Assembly (NCBI GenBank): GCA_964485515.1
Contig: CAZALT010000035.1
Coordinates: 1 to 25,267, forward strand
Direction of reading: 5' to 3'
Source of the DNA: CAZALT01 sp964485515
GTDB taxonomy: Bacteria; Actinomycetota; Acidimicrobiia; Acidimicrobiales; Acidimicrobilacustridaceae
Length of the DNA: 25,267 nt
Below, piece by piece: positions 15,066 through 21,830 of this stretch. A program made the translations under genes and the position numbers. Below the pieces are notes generated by a model, which made no database searches, was not told the DNA's origin, and saw only the letters and a list, made by a program, of their open reading frames with translations. The number at the start of each line of letters is the position of its first letter. Position 1 is the stretch's first letter.

Positions 15066-15851
15066 CTACTCCGGCTGGTTCTCGACTCCTTCGAAGAGCT
15101 GCTCGGTCGGGCCGGCGTCGACGAGGCCCATCTTCTTGGTGATGAGGTGGGGGAGGAACACCGATGCGTACACGACGTTCCCGGCGACGATGAAGGCCAG
15201 GATCGAAAGGAGGGCGGACCGGACCTTGGTCGTGGTCTTGGAGTCCGCCCACATGTCGATGATCGTGCGGCCCTGCGGATCGGTGCGACCGATCAGGTAG
15301 GAGAAGACCATCGCCTGGATGCCCATGGCGAGTGCGTCGTACAGCGGGTACTGGTGCTTGGTGCCCTCGAACAGGGCGAGGCCGCTGATGACCCTGCCGT
15401 AGTAGAAGACGCCGAGGCGAGCGCCGAAGCCGCCGTTGAACACCAGGGCCCATACGAAGCCGACGATGAGCCCGGTGGTCAGCAGTGCGATCGGTCGTCG
15501 CCAGTCGAAGCGCTTGGACAGCCGGGTTCCGAGGTAGGAGCCGATGACGGCAGGGAGCGCGAAGTAGGCGATGTAGCCGAGCGGGACCGATGAGGGCAGA
15601 CCGCCCCAGGTCATGTTCAGCGGCCACCACGACGGCATGCGGGGGAGCTCCGGTGGGAACTGGGCGTACATGGCCCAGTCGTACGGTGCTTCGATCCAGG
15701 AGAAGGACACGGCGGAGATGCTCAGGAGCAACACGGGATGGAGACGCCTGCGTTGGTAGCTGAGGTAGATGCCGATGCCCAGGAACACGACCGCGCCGAG
15801 GTACGCCCACACCAGGCCGCCCAGGAGGAGGGGGGACAGCTCGGCGATCAC
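15066..15851 (-). CDS. Short AveC-family membrane protein
   Basis: 261 aa from a GTG at 15851, with GAGG 10 nt upstream. Five to seven membrane segments. The family block reads HPVLLLSISAVSF, then WIEAPYDWAMYAQFPPEL (52-69) and PSWWPL, then PLGYIAYFALP; it aligns with HPILLCGLACTAI, WMDPIMNWAPYAVYNPQL and VLGYVTFYFGP of the larger protein at 23881. In the avermectin pathway AveC makes a spiroketal, but many actinobacterial homologues lie away from polyketide genes and have no proven activity. This copy starts at what is the second membrane segment of the larger homologue and is about 127 residues shorter. Its GTG overlaps the stop of a 39-codon gene by GTGA. Confidence 0.75.
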   Translation of the reverse strand: MIAELSPLLLGGLVWAYLGAVVFLGIGIYLSYQRRRLHPVLLLSISAVSFSWIEAPYDWAMYAQFPPELPRMPSWWPLNMTWGGLPSSVPLGYIAYFALPAVIGSYLGTRLSKRFDWRRPIALLTTGLIVGFVWALVFNGGFGARLGVFYYGRVISGLALFEGTKHQYPLYDALAMGIQAMVFSYLIGRTDPQGRTIIDMWADSKTTTKVRSALLSILAFIVAGNVVYASVFLPHLITKKMGLVDAGPTEQLFEGVENQPE

Positions 15852-15967
15852 CGGTCGCTGACCTCGCCCGGTGCGGTGCGGCGAGCTTCGGGGTCGAAGC
15901 GCCAGACCAGACCGAAGGCGAGCCCGATCAGTCCGAACAGCCAGCCCGCCATGATGACGATGCCCAT
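15848..15967 (-). CDS. 39-aa single-span membrane peptide, coupled to the short AveC-like gene
   Basis: Starts with ATG at 15967 and ends with TGA at 15848-15850. Residues 1-22 are hydrophobic (MGIVIMAGWLFGLIGLAFGL), then WRFDPEARR and a polar tail. GGGAGG lies 5 nt before the ATG, a near-perfect ribosome-binding site. The stop overlaps the GTG of the next gene as GTGA, the normal sign of coupled translation. I do not recognise a family. By position it matches the first membrane segment of the full-length AveC-like protein, which the short copy lacks. Confidence 0.65.
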   Translation of the reverse strand: MGIVIMAGWLFGLIGLAFGLVWRFDPEARRTAPGEVSDR

Positions 15968-16038
15968 GGTTCCTCCCTTGGTCCACGGTCCCCGCCGCCG
16001 GCTGCTCGGCCACGCGGGTTCCGAGAGCTCGACAGCAC

Positions 16039-16066
16039 GGTTAAGATGGTGCTCGCTATCTTAACC
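16039..16066. promoter_or_regulatory. Perfect 9-bp inverted repeat between short AveC-like operon and P450
   Basis: GGTTAAGAT (16039-16047) and ATCTTAACC (16058-16066) are exact reverse complements separated by 10 nt. It is AT-rich in a GC-rich setting and lies 72 nt upstream of the small membrane peptide gene. No T-run follows, so it is not a terminator. Both strands carry TAAGAT, which could serve as -10. It does not match the GGAAC-N4-GTTAGG element, so a second regulator is likely. Confidence 0.65.
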
Positions 16067-16125
16067 CAGGTCGGGTTGCCGCGGGTTCGAAAGCAGGACC
16101 TCCTCGTCCTCCGATGGCCGGGGAT

Positions 16126-16154
16126 GCGACCAGACATTTGTTCCGAGCTAGGGT
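16126..16154 (+). promoter_or_regulatory. P450 promoter with operator in the spacer
   Basis: GCGACC (-35, 16126-16131), a 17-nt spacer and TAGGGT (-10, 16149-16154). The start site would be about 16161, with a 64-nt leader. The spacer holds ATTTGTTCCG at the same distance from the -10 as in the SDR promoter at 19901-19929. Confidence 0.6.
16130..16144 (-). promoter_or_regulatory. GGAAC-N4-GTTAGG-type operator copy (P450)
   Basis: Read on the minus strand it is GGAACAAATGTCTGG, differing from the copy at 22703 in three of 15 positions. It lies in the P450 promoter spacer. An additional inverted pair CCAGAC/GTCTGG (16130-16135 and 16153-16158) surrounds it. Confidence 0.55.
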
Positions 16155-16224
16155 CTGGAAGACTTGGACCTCCTCGGGTGCCCCCGGACCTCACCGGGAG
16201 CCGAGCAGGTGACCCAGGACGGAG

Positions 16225-17508
16225 ATGAACGACGTGGCACACGACTTCGAGACCTGTGACTTCTTCGCCGATGAGGACCTCTTCGACGACCCCTACCCGT
16301 ATTGGGACCACATCCGGGCCACCAAGGGCCCGGTGTGGATCGACGAGCGGTACGACCTCGCCGTCGTCACCGGTCACGAAGAGGAGTCCGAGGTCCTGCG
16401 CGACCACGCCACCTTCTCGTCGATCAACTCGCCGACGGGGCCGTTTCCCGGCCTGCCCGAGGAGGTCGAGGGCGACGACGCCAACCCGTACATCGACGCG
16501 CACCGCGCCGAGATGCCCATGCACGAGTTCATGGTGACCATGGACCCGCCGCAGCACGACGACTACCGCAGCATGATGTGGCGCCTCTTCACGCCCAAGC
16601 AGATGAAGAAGAACGAAGACTTCATGTGGCGCCTCGCCGACGAGAAGATCGACGAGTTCATCGCCGACGGCGCCGTGGAGTTCGGCGGGCAGTACTCGTC
16701 GCCGTTCGCCGGCCTGGTCATCGCCGATCTCCTCGGTGTCCCCGAGGACGACATGCCGCGGTTCCGGGCCTGGTTCGACGGCCAGATCGACAAGTTCGAG
16801 GAGTCGGGCAGCGCCATCACCGGCGATCCGCTCACCTTCTTCGAGGACTCGTTCAGCCGCTACGTCACCGAACGCCGAGAGCACCCCCGCGACGACGTGC
16901 TCACCCAGCTCGCCGAGGCGCGGTTCTCCGACGGGAGCCTGCCAGACGTCGAGGCCATCGCCCGCGAGTCGGCCTTCATCTTCGCCGCTGGGCAGGAGAC
17001 CACGGTGCGGCTGCTGACGTTCGCCATGCGCTACCTCGCCGAACACCCCGACGAGCAGCAGCGCCTGCGCGACGACCGGGACCTCATCCCGAACTTCCTC
17101 GAGGAGATGCTCCGGCTGGAGAGCCCGATCAAGGCGCACTTCCGCATGGCGCGCAAGACCACGACCCTCGGGGGCGTCACGATCCCCGCCGGGATGTCGG
17201 TCATGTTGGTCAACGGTGCGGCCAACCGCGATCCCCGGCGGTTCGAGTGCCCCGCCGACGTCCGGATCGATCGCGAGAACGCGCGCGACCAGCTCGCCTT
17301 CAGCCGCGGTGCGCACTCGTGCCTCGGGCAGTCGCTGGCCCGCACCGAGTCGAGGGTCACCTTCGAGCGGGTGTTCGACCGGATGGCCAACATCCGGATC
17401 TCCGAAGCCCACCACGGCCCGGCCGACGACCGGCGGTGGGAGTACCTGCCCACGTGGCTGTTCCGTGGGCTGACCGAGCTCCACGTCGAGTTCGACGCCG
17501 TCGAGTAG
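16225..17508 (+). CDS. Cytochrome P450 (bacterial class I type)
   Basis: 427 aa, soluble. The I-helix oxygen-binding motif AGQETT is at 255-260 and the K-helix ExxR at E294-R297. The haem loop FSRGAHSCLGQSLA starts at 359, with Cys366 as the axial ligand and H364 in the usual position. TMDPPQHDDYRSMMWRLFTPK (105-125) is the C-helix region. All key residues are present, so the enzyme should be active with ferredoxin and reductase partners, neither of which is in this window. It resembles the CYP families that hydroxylate lipids, sterols or terpenoids in actinobacteria, but I cannot assign a family number or substrate. GGACGGAG precedes the ATG. Flanked by the short AveC-like genes (divergent) and the tandem TetR gene (same strand, 153 nt away). 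Confidence 0.95.
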   Translation: MNDVAHDFETCDFFADEDLFDDPYPYWDHIRATKGPVWIDERYDLAVVTGHEEESEVLRDHATFSSINSPTGPFPGLPEEVEGDDANPYIDAHRAEMPMHEFMVTMDPPQHDDYRSMMWRLFTPKQMKKNEDFMWRLADEKIDEFIADGAVEFGGQYSSPFAGLVIADLLGVPEDDMPRFRAWFDGQIDKFEESGSAITGDPLTFFEDSFSRYVTERREHPRDDVLTQLAEARFSDGSLPDVEAIARESAFIFAAGQETTVRLLTFAMRYLAEHPDEQQRLRDDRDLIPNFLEEMLRLESPIKAHFRMARKTTTLGGVTIPAGMSVMLVNGAANRDPRRFECPADVRIDRENARDQLAFSRGAHSCLGQSLARTESRVTFERVFDRMANIRISEAHHGPADDRRWEYLPTWLFRGLTELHVEFDAVE

Positions 17509-17555
17509 CTCGGTGGGTGCGATGTGCGCCGGTTCGACCCGTCGGTGGTGTCACC

Positions 17556-17569
17556 TCGCGGCGCCGCGA
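17556..17569. other. 14-bp perfect palindrome in the P450-TetR gap
   Basis: TCGCGGCGCCGCGA is fully self-complementary. Without a loop it is a poor hairpin terminator; a protein-binding site or chance in GC-rich DNA are both possible. Confidence 0.3.
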
Positions 17570-17592
17570 CGATCGACGATGGAGCAGGGCGT

Positions 17593-17607
17593 GGAACCGA
17601 TGTTCGG
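17593..17607 (+). promoter_or_regulatory. GGAAC-N4-GTTAGG-type operator copy (tandem TetR gene)
   Basis: GGAACCGATGTTCGG has the same half-site spacing as the other copies and contains the palindrome GAAC-CGAT-GTTC. It is 55 nt before the ATG of the TetR fusion, fitting autoregulation. It is the most divergent copy on the P450/TetR side. Confidence 0.4.
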
Positions 17608-17647
17608 GAAAGCGGGGTGCTTCGGATTGGGTGCTGACCGGATCCGG

Positions 17648-17653
17648 TACCTT
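17648..17653 (+). promoter_or_regulatory. -10 element of the tandem TetR gene, probably leaderless
   Basis: TACCTT ends 8 nt before the ATG at 17662, and no Shine-Dalgarno is present in between. The -35 is weak (TTGGGT at 17627-17632 with a 15-nt spacer). Confidence 0.4.
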
Positions 17654-17661
17654 CTCCCATC

Positions 17662-18897
17662 ATGCTGACCGAGAGCGACCGCCGCGAAGAGATCCTCGAG
17701 ACGGCCGCCTCGCTGCTGGCGTCGTCGGGGATCCGCACCTCGCTCAAGGAGATCGGCGACGCGTGCGGCATCCTGCCGGGCAGCCTCTACCACCACTTCG
17801 AATCGAAGGACGCGCTCATCATCGAGCTCGTCCAGCGCTATCGCGACCAGCTCGACGAGACCGCCTCGCAGGCGCTCACCTCACTCGACGACGCCGGTCG
17901 CTCGACCGAGGATCGGGTGACCGCGCTGGGCGAGGCGATCGCGGCGTGTGCGGTGCGCCACCGCGCGGCCTTGCTGCTGACGCTCTACGAACCGCCAGCC
18001 ACCTCGAGCGCGGCGCTCGTGCGGCTCGCCCACCAGACGCCCGCCGCGGTCACCGACGCCATGACCAAGGTCGTCGATGCGGGTCGGTCGAACGGAGAGA
18101 TCCGGCCGGATGTCGACGCCGCGCTGCTGGCCGAGCGGATCACGCAGAGCATGCTCCACGTGGGTGTCGGCGTGTTCCACCGCAGCCAGGCGGCCAAGCG
18201 CCTGCCCACCATGAAGTGCGAGGTGTTCCTCCATGGGGTGGCGACGCGCACCCCCGCGGACCGAACCCTCGACCGCTCGGCGGCGCGCAAGGCCGCCGAC
18301 GCGGTGATCTCGGGCTGGAGCGATGCCGACGATGCCGATCGCGCCGCGCAGCTCCGCTCGGCGGGTCGTGCCGAGTTCGGGCGTCGCGGCTACGAGGCCA
18401 CCACGATGCGAGACATCGCCAAGCGTGCCGGGCTCAGCACCGGCACGGTGTACCGCACCTTCCGCTCGAAGGACGAGCTGCTCATCTCGATCATGCAGTC
18501 GTTCTCCGACACGTTCGCCGCGGCGTGGGACGCGGTCCTCGCCTCGCCGTCGTCGGTGGTCGAGAAGCTCGACACCCTCCTCTGGGTCAACATCAAGCTG
18601 CTCGAGCGGTTCAACGAGGAGTTCAAGATCCAGCTGGCGTGGTTGCGTCAGTCGCCGCCGGACTCGATCGATCTCGGGCTGCTCTTCGGCGAGTACGTCG
18701 GCAAGCTCCAGAAGCTGATCGTGGCGGGGGAGAAAGAGGGCACGCTGATCGCCCGCGGGTCCTCGGCGGCGAACCGGGCCCGGTCCATGTACGAGATGCT
18801 GCTGACGCCCGAGAGCATCGTGCTGCACACCGAGCCGGAAGAAGCGCTCCAACTCGCCCGGGAGTCCGTCCTCCGCGGCGCCCTCACGAACCGCTGA
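17662..18897 (+). CDS. Tandem TetR regulator: two TetR modules in one chain
   Basis: 411 aa, about twice the normal TetR size. Module 1: HTH at about 5-50 (SLKEIGDACGILPGSLYHHFESKDALI) and ligand domain to about 195. Module 2: HTH at about 226-272 (TTMRDIAKRAGLSTGTVYRTFRSKDELL) and ligand domain to the end. The two halves are both complete but not close copies, so this is an old fusion rather than a recent duplication. One chain would have two DNA-binding heads and act like a covalent TetR dimer, perhaps reading an asymmetric site. An operator-like copy stands before the gene. The neighbours (P450, SDR) share that element, so this is the best candidate for the regulon's regulator; that is inference. 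Confidence 0.9.
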   Translation: MLTESDRREEILETAASLLASSGIRTSLKEIGDACGILPGSLYHHFESKDALIIELVQRYRDQLDETASQALTSLDDAGRSTEDRVTALGEAIAACAVRHRAALLLTLYEPPATSSAALVRLAHQTPAAVTDAMTKVVDAGRSNGEIRPDVDAALLAERITQSMLHVGVGVFHRSQAAKRLPTMKCEVFLHGVATRTPADRTLDRSAARKAADAVISGWSDADDADRAAQLRSAGRAEFGRRGYEATTMRDIAKRAGLSTGTVYRTFRSKDELLISIMQSFSDTFAAAWDAVLASPSSVVEKLDTLLWVNIKLLERFNEEFKIQLAWLRQSPPDSIDLGLLFGEYVGKLQKLIVAGEKEGTLIARGSSAANRARSMYEMLLTPESIVLHTEPEEALQLARESVLRGALTNR

Positions 18898-18961
18898 TCG
18901 CGGTCGGGCGACGGGTGGCTGGATTCGACAGGCCGGCTTCGAGAATCGGCCAGGTCGACGC

Positions 18962-19894
18962 TCAGATCGTGATGTCGAGTCGGTCGCACATGGCGCTGAC
19001 CTCGTCGATGATCGAGGAGGGCACGGTGTAGGGGTCGGTCGCCGAGATCGCTGCCCAATTGGCGGCGATGTCCTCGGCGGTCGGTGGCGATCCACGCCCG
19101 GCCAACCAGCCGTCGGCGAGGCCGACGAAGGCACGAGCGAAGCGACCGCCGAAGGCGGAGTAGTTGTGGTGCGTGACCGGGCACTCGCGGCTGGCCAAGT
19201 AGACGACGATGGGCACGACGAGCTCGGGGGCGATCGCCTGGAAGAACGGAGAGCTGTCGGGATCCGGTCGGTCCTCGCCGAGCGTCTCCCACACCATGCG
19301 CGAGTAGCCGAACGGCAGCACCGTGTTGGCCAGGATCCCGTGCTCCTGTCCCTCGATGGCGATCACGTTGGTGAGGCCCATCAGACCCGCCTTCGCCGCG
19401 GCGTAGTGCGCCGAGTTCGGTTGTCCGAACAGTCCCGCGGACGATGCGATGAAGACGAACCGTCCGTAGCCCTGGGTCTTCATCATCCGGAAAGCCGGCT
19501 GGCTCAGGTAGAAGCCGCCGTGGAGGTGCACGTCGACCATGCGCCGCCAGTCGTCGGCGGGGAGCTCGTCGAAGGGGAGCGTGCTGAAGATGCCGGCGTT
19601 GCTCACCACGGCGTCGAGCCGCCCGAAGGCCTCGACGGCCTGGTCGACGATCGCCTGGCCACCGTCCACGTGGTCCACCGAGTCGTACGACGCGACGGCC
19701 CTGCCGCCGTGGGCTTCGATCTCGGCCACCACCTCGTCGGCGACGGCGCGGTCCGACCCGTCGCCGTGCATGGTGCTGCCGATGTCGTTGACGACGACCG
19801 ATGCCCCTCGCCGCGCCAGGTCGAGTGCGTAGAGGCGACCGAGTCCCCGCCCGGCTCCGGTGACGATGACGGACTGGTTCGAGAGATCGATCAT
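18962..19894 (-). CDS. Short-chain dehydrogenase/reductase (SDR), 3-hydroxyacyl or hydroxysteroid type
   Basis: 310 aa. The nucleotide motif TGAGRGLG is at 12-19, ND at 36-37 suggests NAD(H) preference, NAG at 99-101, catalytic Ser151, and YAAAK with Tyr164 and Lys168. The length and the extension after residue 230 match the HSD17B4/multifunctional-enzyme-like SDRs that oxidise 3-hydroxyacyl-CoA or hydroxysteroid-like substrates. No signal peptide. The ATG at 19894 has no Shine-Dalgarno; a strong promoter ends 6 nt upstream, so the transcript should be leaderless. It is convergent with the tandem TetR gene and divergent from the VWA gene. A natural role is to oxidise an alcohol made by the P450. 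Confidence 0.9.
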   Translation of the reverse strand: MIDLSNQSVIVTGAGRGLGRLYALDLARRGASVVVNDIGSTMHGDGSDRAVADEVVAEIEAHGGRAVASYDSVDHVDGGQAIVDQAVEAFGRLDAVVSNAGIFSTLPFDELPADDWRRMVDVHLHGGFYLSQPAFRMMKTQGYGRFVFIASSAGLFGQPNSAHYAAAKAGLMGLTNVIAIEGQEHGILANTVLPFGYSRMVWETLGEDRPDPDSSPFFQAIAPELVVPIVVYLASRECPVTHHNYSAFGGRFARAFVGLADGWLAGRGSPPTAEDIAANWAAISATDPYTVPSSIIDEVSAMCDRLDITI

Positions 19895-19900
19895 GGGGGC

Positions 19901-19929
19901 AAGCTAGGACGGAACAAATATTGGGTCAA
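19901..19929 (-). promoter_or_regulatory. SDR promoter, leaderless, operator in the spacer
   Basis: Minus strand: TTGACC (-35, plus 19924-19929), exactly 17 nt, TAGCTT (-10, plus 19901-19906), then 6 nt to the ATG. This is the best sigma-A-like promoter in the window. The spacer contains the GGAAC-type element at 19911-19925. Confidence 0.7.
19911..19925 (+). promoter_or_regulatory. GGAAC-N4-GTTAGG-type operator copy (SDR)
   Basis: GGAACAAATATTGGG. It shares the first eight bases with the copy at 22703 and occupies the -35/-10 spacer of the SDR promoter, where a bound protein would block RNA polymerase. Confidence 0.6.
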
Positions 19930-19965
19930 TCATTCCCCGGCCAGGGGCGGCCGCTACGACCCGGC

Positions 19966-20025
19966 GGAACGCGCGTTAGGTTCGGAGCGGAACGCGCGTT
20001 AGGGTGTTGCGGAACGAACGTTAGG
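19966..20025 (+). repeat. Three tandem copies of the GGAAC-N4-GTTAGG operator
   Basis: Copies at 19966-19980 and 19989-20003 (both GGAACGCGCGTTAGG) and 20011-20025 (GGAACGAACGTTAGG). The starts are 23 and 22 nt apart, about two helical turns, so proteins would bind the same face. The first two contain the perfect palindrome AACGCGCGTT. Each copy is followed by T or GT, forming TAGGTT or TAGGGT, which also fits -10. They stand 81 nt upstream of the VWA gene start. Confidence 0.75.
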
Positions 20026-20105
20026 GTGACGCCGAGTCCTCGACGCAGGATCGGCGTCGAGCTGGTATCGAACCGGATGTGGGGGCTACGTGGCGTGAGG
20101 GCTGC

Positions 20106-21830
20106 ATGTCGATAGAGGCCGATGACCTGTCGCGTCTCGAGCTGCTGGCGTCGGCCATGGCCGGCACGCCGCTCGTGGTCGCGCCGGCCGAGCCGGACCA
20201 ACCGACGTGGACCGACGGGAACGTCGTCTTCGTCGACGTCGGCCTCGCACCGCGCGACCGACTCACCGCCGTCGCCGTACAGGCGGCGCTGCTGTCGGCG
20301 GGAAGCCTCGCCCCCGAGCTCCTGCGCGAGCTCGACCGGGGCAGGTCCACCGCATCCCGGTATCTCGCCGTCGAGGGCCACCGGGCGCTCGCCGTGCACG
20401 AGCACCTCCTTCCGCCTTCGGTCCGGCCCGTCATCGACCTCGGCCTCGCCGGACAGGTGCCCGATGCTGCCGCGTCGTTGTCGGTGGCGCAGGGGCGCGC
20501 CCCGATCGAGGTGGCACCCGCCGCGTTCGGGGTGATCCGCCCGAAGCAGCTTCGCGCCAACCGGGTGGCGGGCAGCGATGTCGACGAACCGACCCAGCAC
20601 ATCTCTCGCAAGAGCCGTGAGCAGACGCTGCGCGAGCTGGACGACGGTGAGGACGCCCAGGTCGAGGGCGGGTTCGACACGCTCAACCCCGTCGGGGGAG
20701 GCGGTGCGGTCGGACGTCTCCTGCAGAAGCTGCTCGGCAACTCGCGGTCCAAGGGCAAGGGGAGCCCCGGCGCCGATGCACCGACCCATCGCACCAAGCA
20801 CGGCGGTCGGGTGGGCCGTGGCGCCGCGGTGTCGAGCAGTCGCGCCGAGGTGGCCGAGGACGACGCGTCGGTCGAGCGGGGGATCGCGACCTATCCGGAG
20901 TGGAACGTCTTCCAGCGCCGCTACCGCCAGGACTGGTGCACGGTCACCGAGGTGGAGCCGCAGGCATCGACCGTCGAGCTCGCGGTCGGCCGGGAGGCCA
21001 ACGGGCTGCGCCGCTCGCTCGCCCGTCTCGGACTCGACCTCGAACGCCGTCGTCGTCAGCCCCAGGGCGACGACCTCGACGTCGACGCCGTCGTCGAGCA
21101 GCGCGTCGAGATCGCGGCAGGCTCGGCGCCCGACGAGGCGGTCTACATCGACAGCGTCCGGAACCGACGGGAGCTCTCGGTGCTGGTCCTCCTCGACATC
21201 TCGGGCTCGGCGGCGGAACCGAGTGACTTCGGCGGATCGGTGCACGACCACCAGCTCGCCGCCGCGACATCGCTCACGGCGGCGCTTTCCGACCTCGGCG
21301 ACCGCGTCGCCCTCTACGGCTTCCGCTCTCAGGGGCGGACCGCGGTCCAGGTGTTGCCCATCAAGCGGTTCGGCGATCGGTTCGACTCGTCGACCCGCCG
21401 TCGGCTCCACGGCCTCGCCCCGGGTGCCTACACGCGGATGGGGGCGGCGATCCGGCACGGTTCCTCGGTCCTGGAGACCGAGGGCGGCACGGTGCGTCGG
21501 CTCCTCGTCGTGGTCTCGGACGGCTTCGCCTACGACCACGGCTACGAGGGCAGCTACGCCGAGGCCGACGCCCGCCGGGCCCTGGCCGAAGCTCGTCGTC
21601 GAGGCACGGCTTGTCTGTGCCTCAGCATCGGGGCGGGCACCGATGCCGAGTCGCTGCGCCGGGTCTTCGGAACCGCGGCGTACGCCGGGTTCCCACGAGC
21701 CGAGCAGCTCGTCACGAGCGCCGGCCCCCTGTTCCAGTCCGCGCTGAAGCTCGCCGAGGTGCAGCGCAGGTCATCGCAACGTCAGGAGCGGACGCGTGAG
21801 CGTCTGCACGTCGAGAGGAGATCGGCGTGA
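20106..21830 (+). CDS. NorD/CobT-like VWA-domain protein
   Basis: 574 aa from the ATG at 20106 (GAGGG 5 nt upstream); an in-frame GTG at 20079 would add nine residues and cannot be excluded. The N-terminal half is helical and poorly conserved, with a polar low-complexity stretch at about 190-255. YPEWN (263-267) and RQDWCTV are NorD-family marks. The VWA domain begins at about 355: MIDAS DISGS at 364-368, the later Thr in YTRMGAAIRH and the Asp in VVSDGFAYD, then YEGSYAEADARRALAEAR, all as in NorD. Established: NorD/CbbO-type proteins work with NorQ/CbbQ-type AAA+ ATPases to activate metalloenzymes or Rubisco. The AAA+ partner is next, overlapping by GTGA. No NO reductase or Rubisco gene is present. 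Confidence 0.87.
   Translation: MSIEADDLSRLELLASAMAGTPLVVAPAEPDQPTWTDGNVVFVDVGLAPRDRLTAVAVQAALLSAGSLAPELLRELDRGRSTASRYLAVEGHRALAVHEHLLPPSVRPVIDLGLAGQVPDAAASLSVAQGRAPIEVAPAAFGVIRPKQLRANRVAGSDVDEPTQHISRKSREQTLRELDDGEDAQVEGGFDTLNPVGGGGAVGRLLQKLLGNSRSKGKGSPGADAPTHRTKHGGRVGRGAAVSSSRAEVAEDDASVERGIATYPEWNVFQRRYRQDWCTVTEVEPQASTVELAVGREANGLRRSLARLGLDLERRRRQPQGDDLDVDAVVEQRVEIAAGSAPDEAVYIDSVRNRRELSVLVLLDISGSAAEPSDFGGSVHDHQLAAATSLTAALSDLGDRVALYGFRSQGRTAVQVLPIKRFGDRFDSSTRRRLHGLAPGAYTRMGAAIRHGSSVLETEGGTVRRLLVVVSDGFAYDHGYEGSYAEADARRALAEARRRGTACLCLSIGAGTDAESLRRVFGTAAYAGFPRAEQLVTSAGPLFQSALKLAEVQRRSSQRQERTRERLHVERRSA

Noticed and set aside
16302..19031. A plus-strand open frame of 909 codons over the P450 and TetR genes
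   Set aside because: Arg/Ala/Gly-rich shadow in another frame of two clear genes; no domain resemblance.
19966..20025. GGAAC elements as -35 boxes of ECF sigma factor promoters
   Set aside because: ECF promoters need about 15-17 nt between GGAAC and the -10. Here GTT follows after four bases, and the next GTT downstream is over 25 nt away. The P450 and SDR copies lie inside sigma-A-like promoter spacers.
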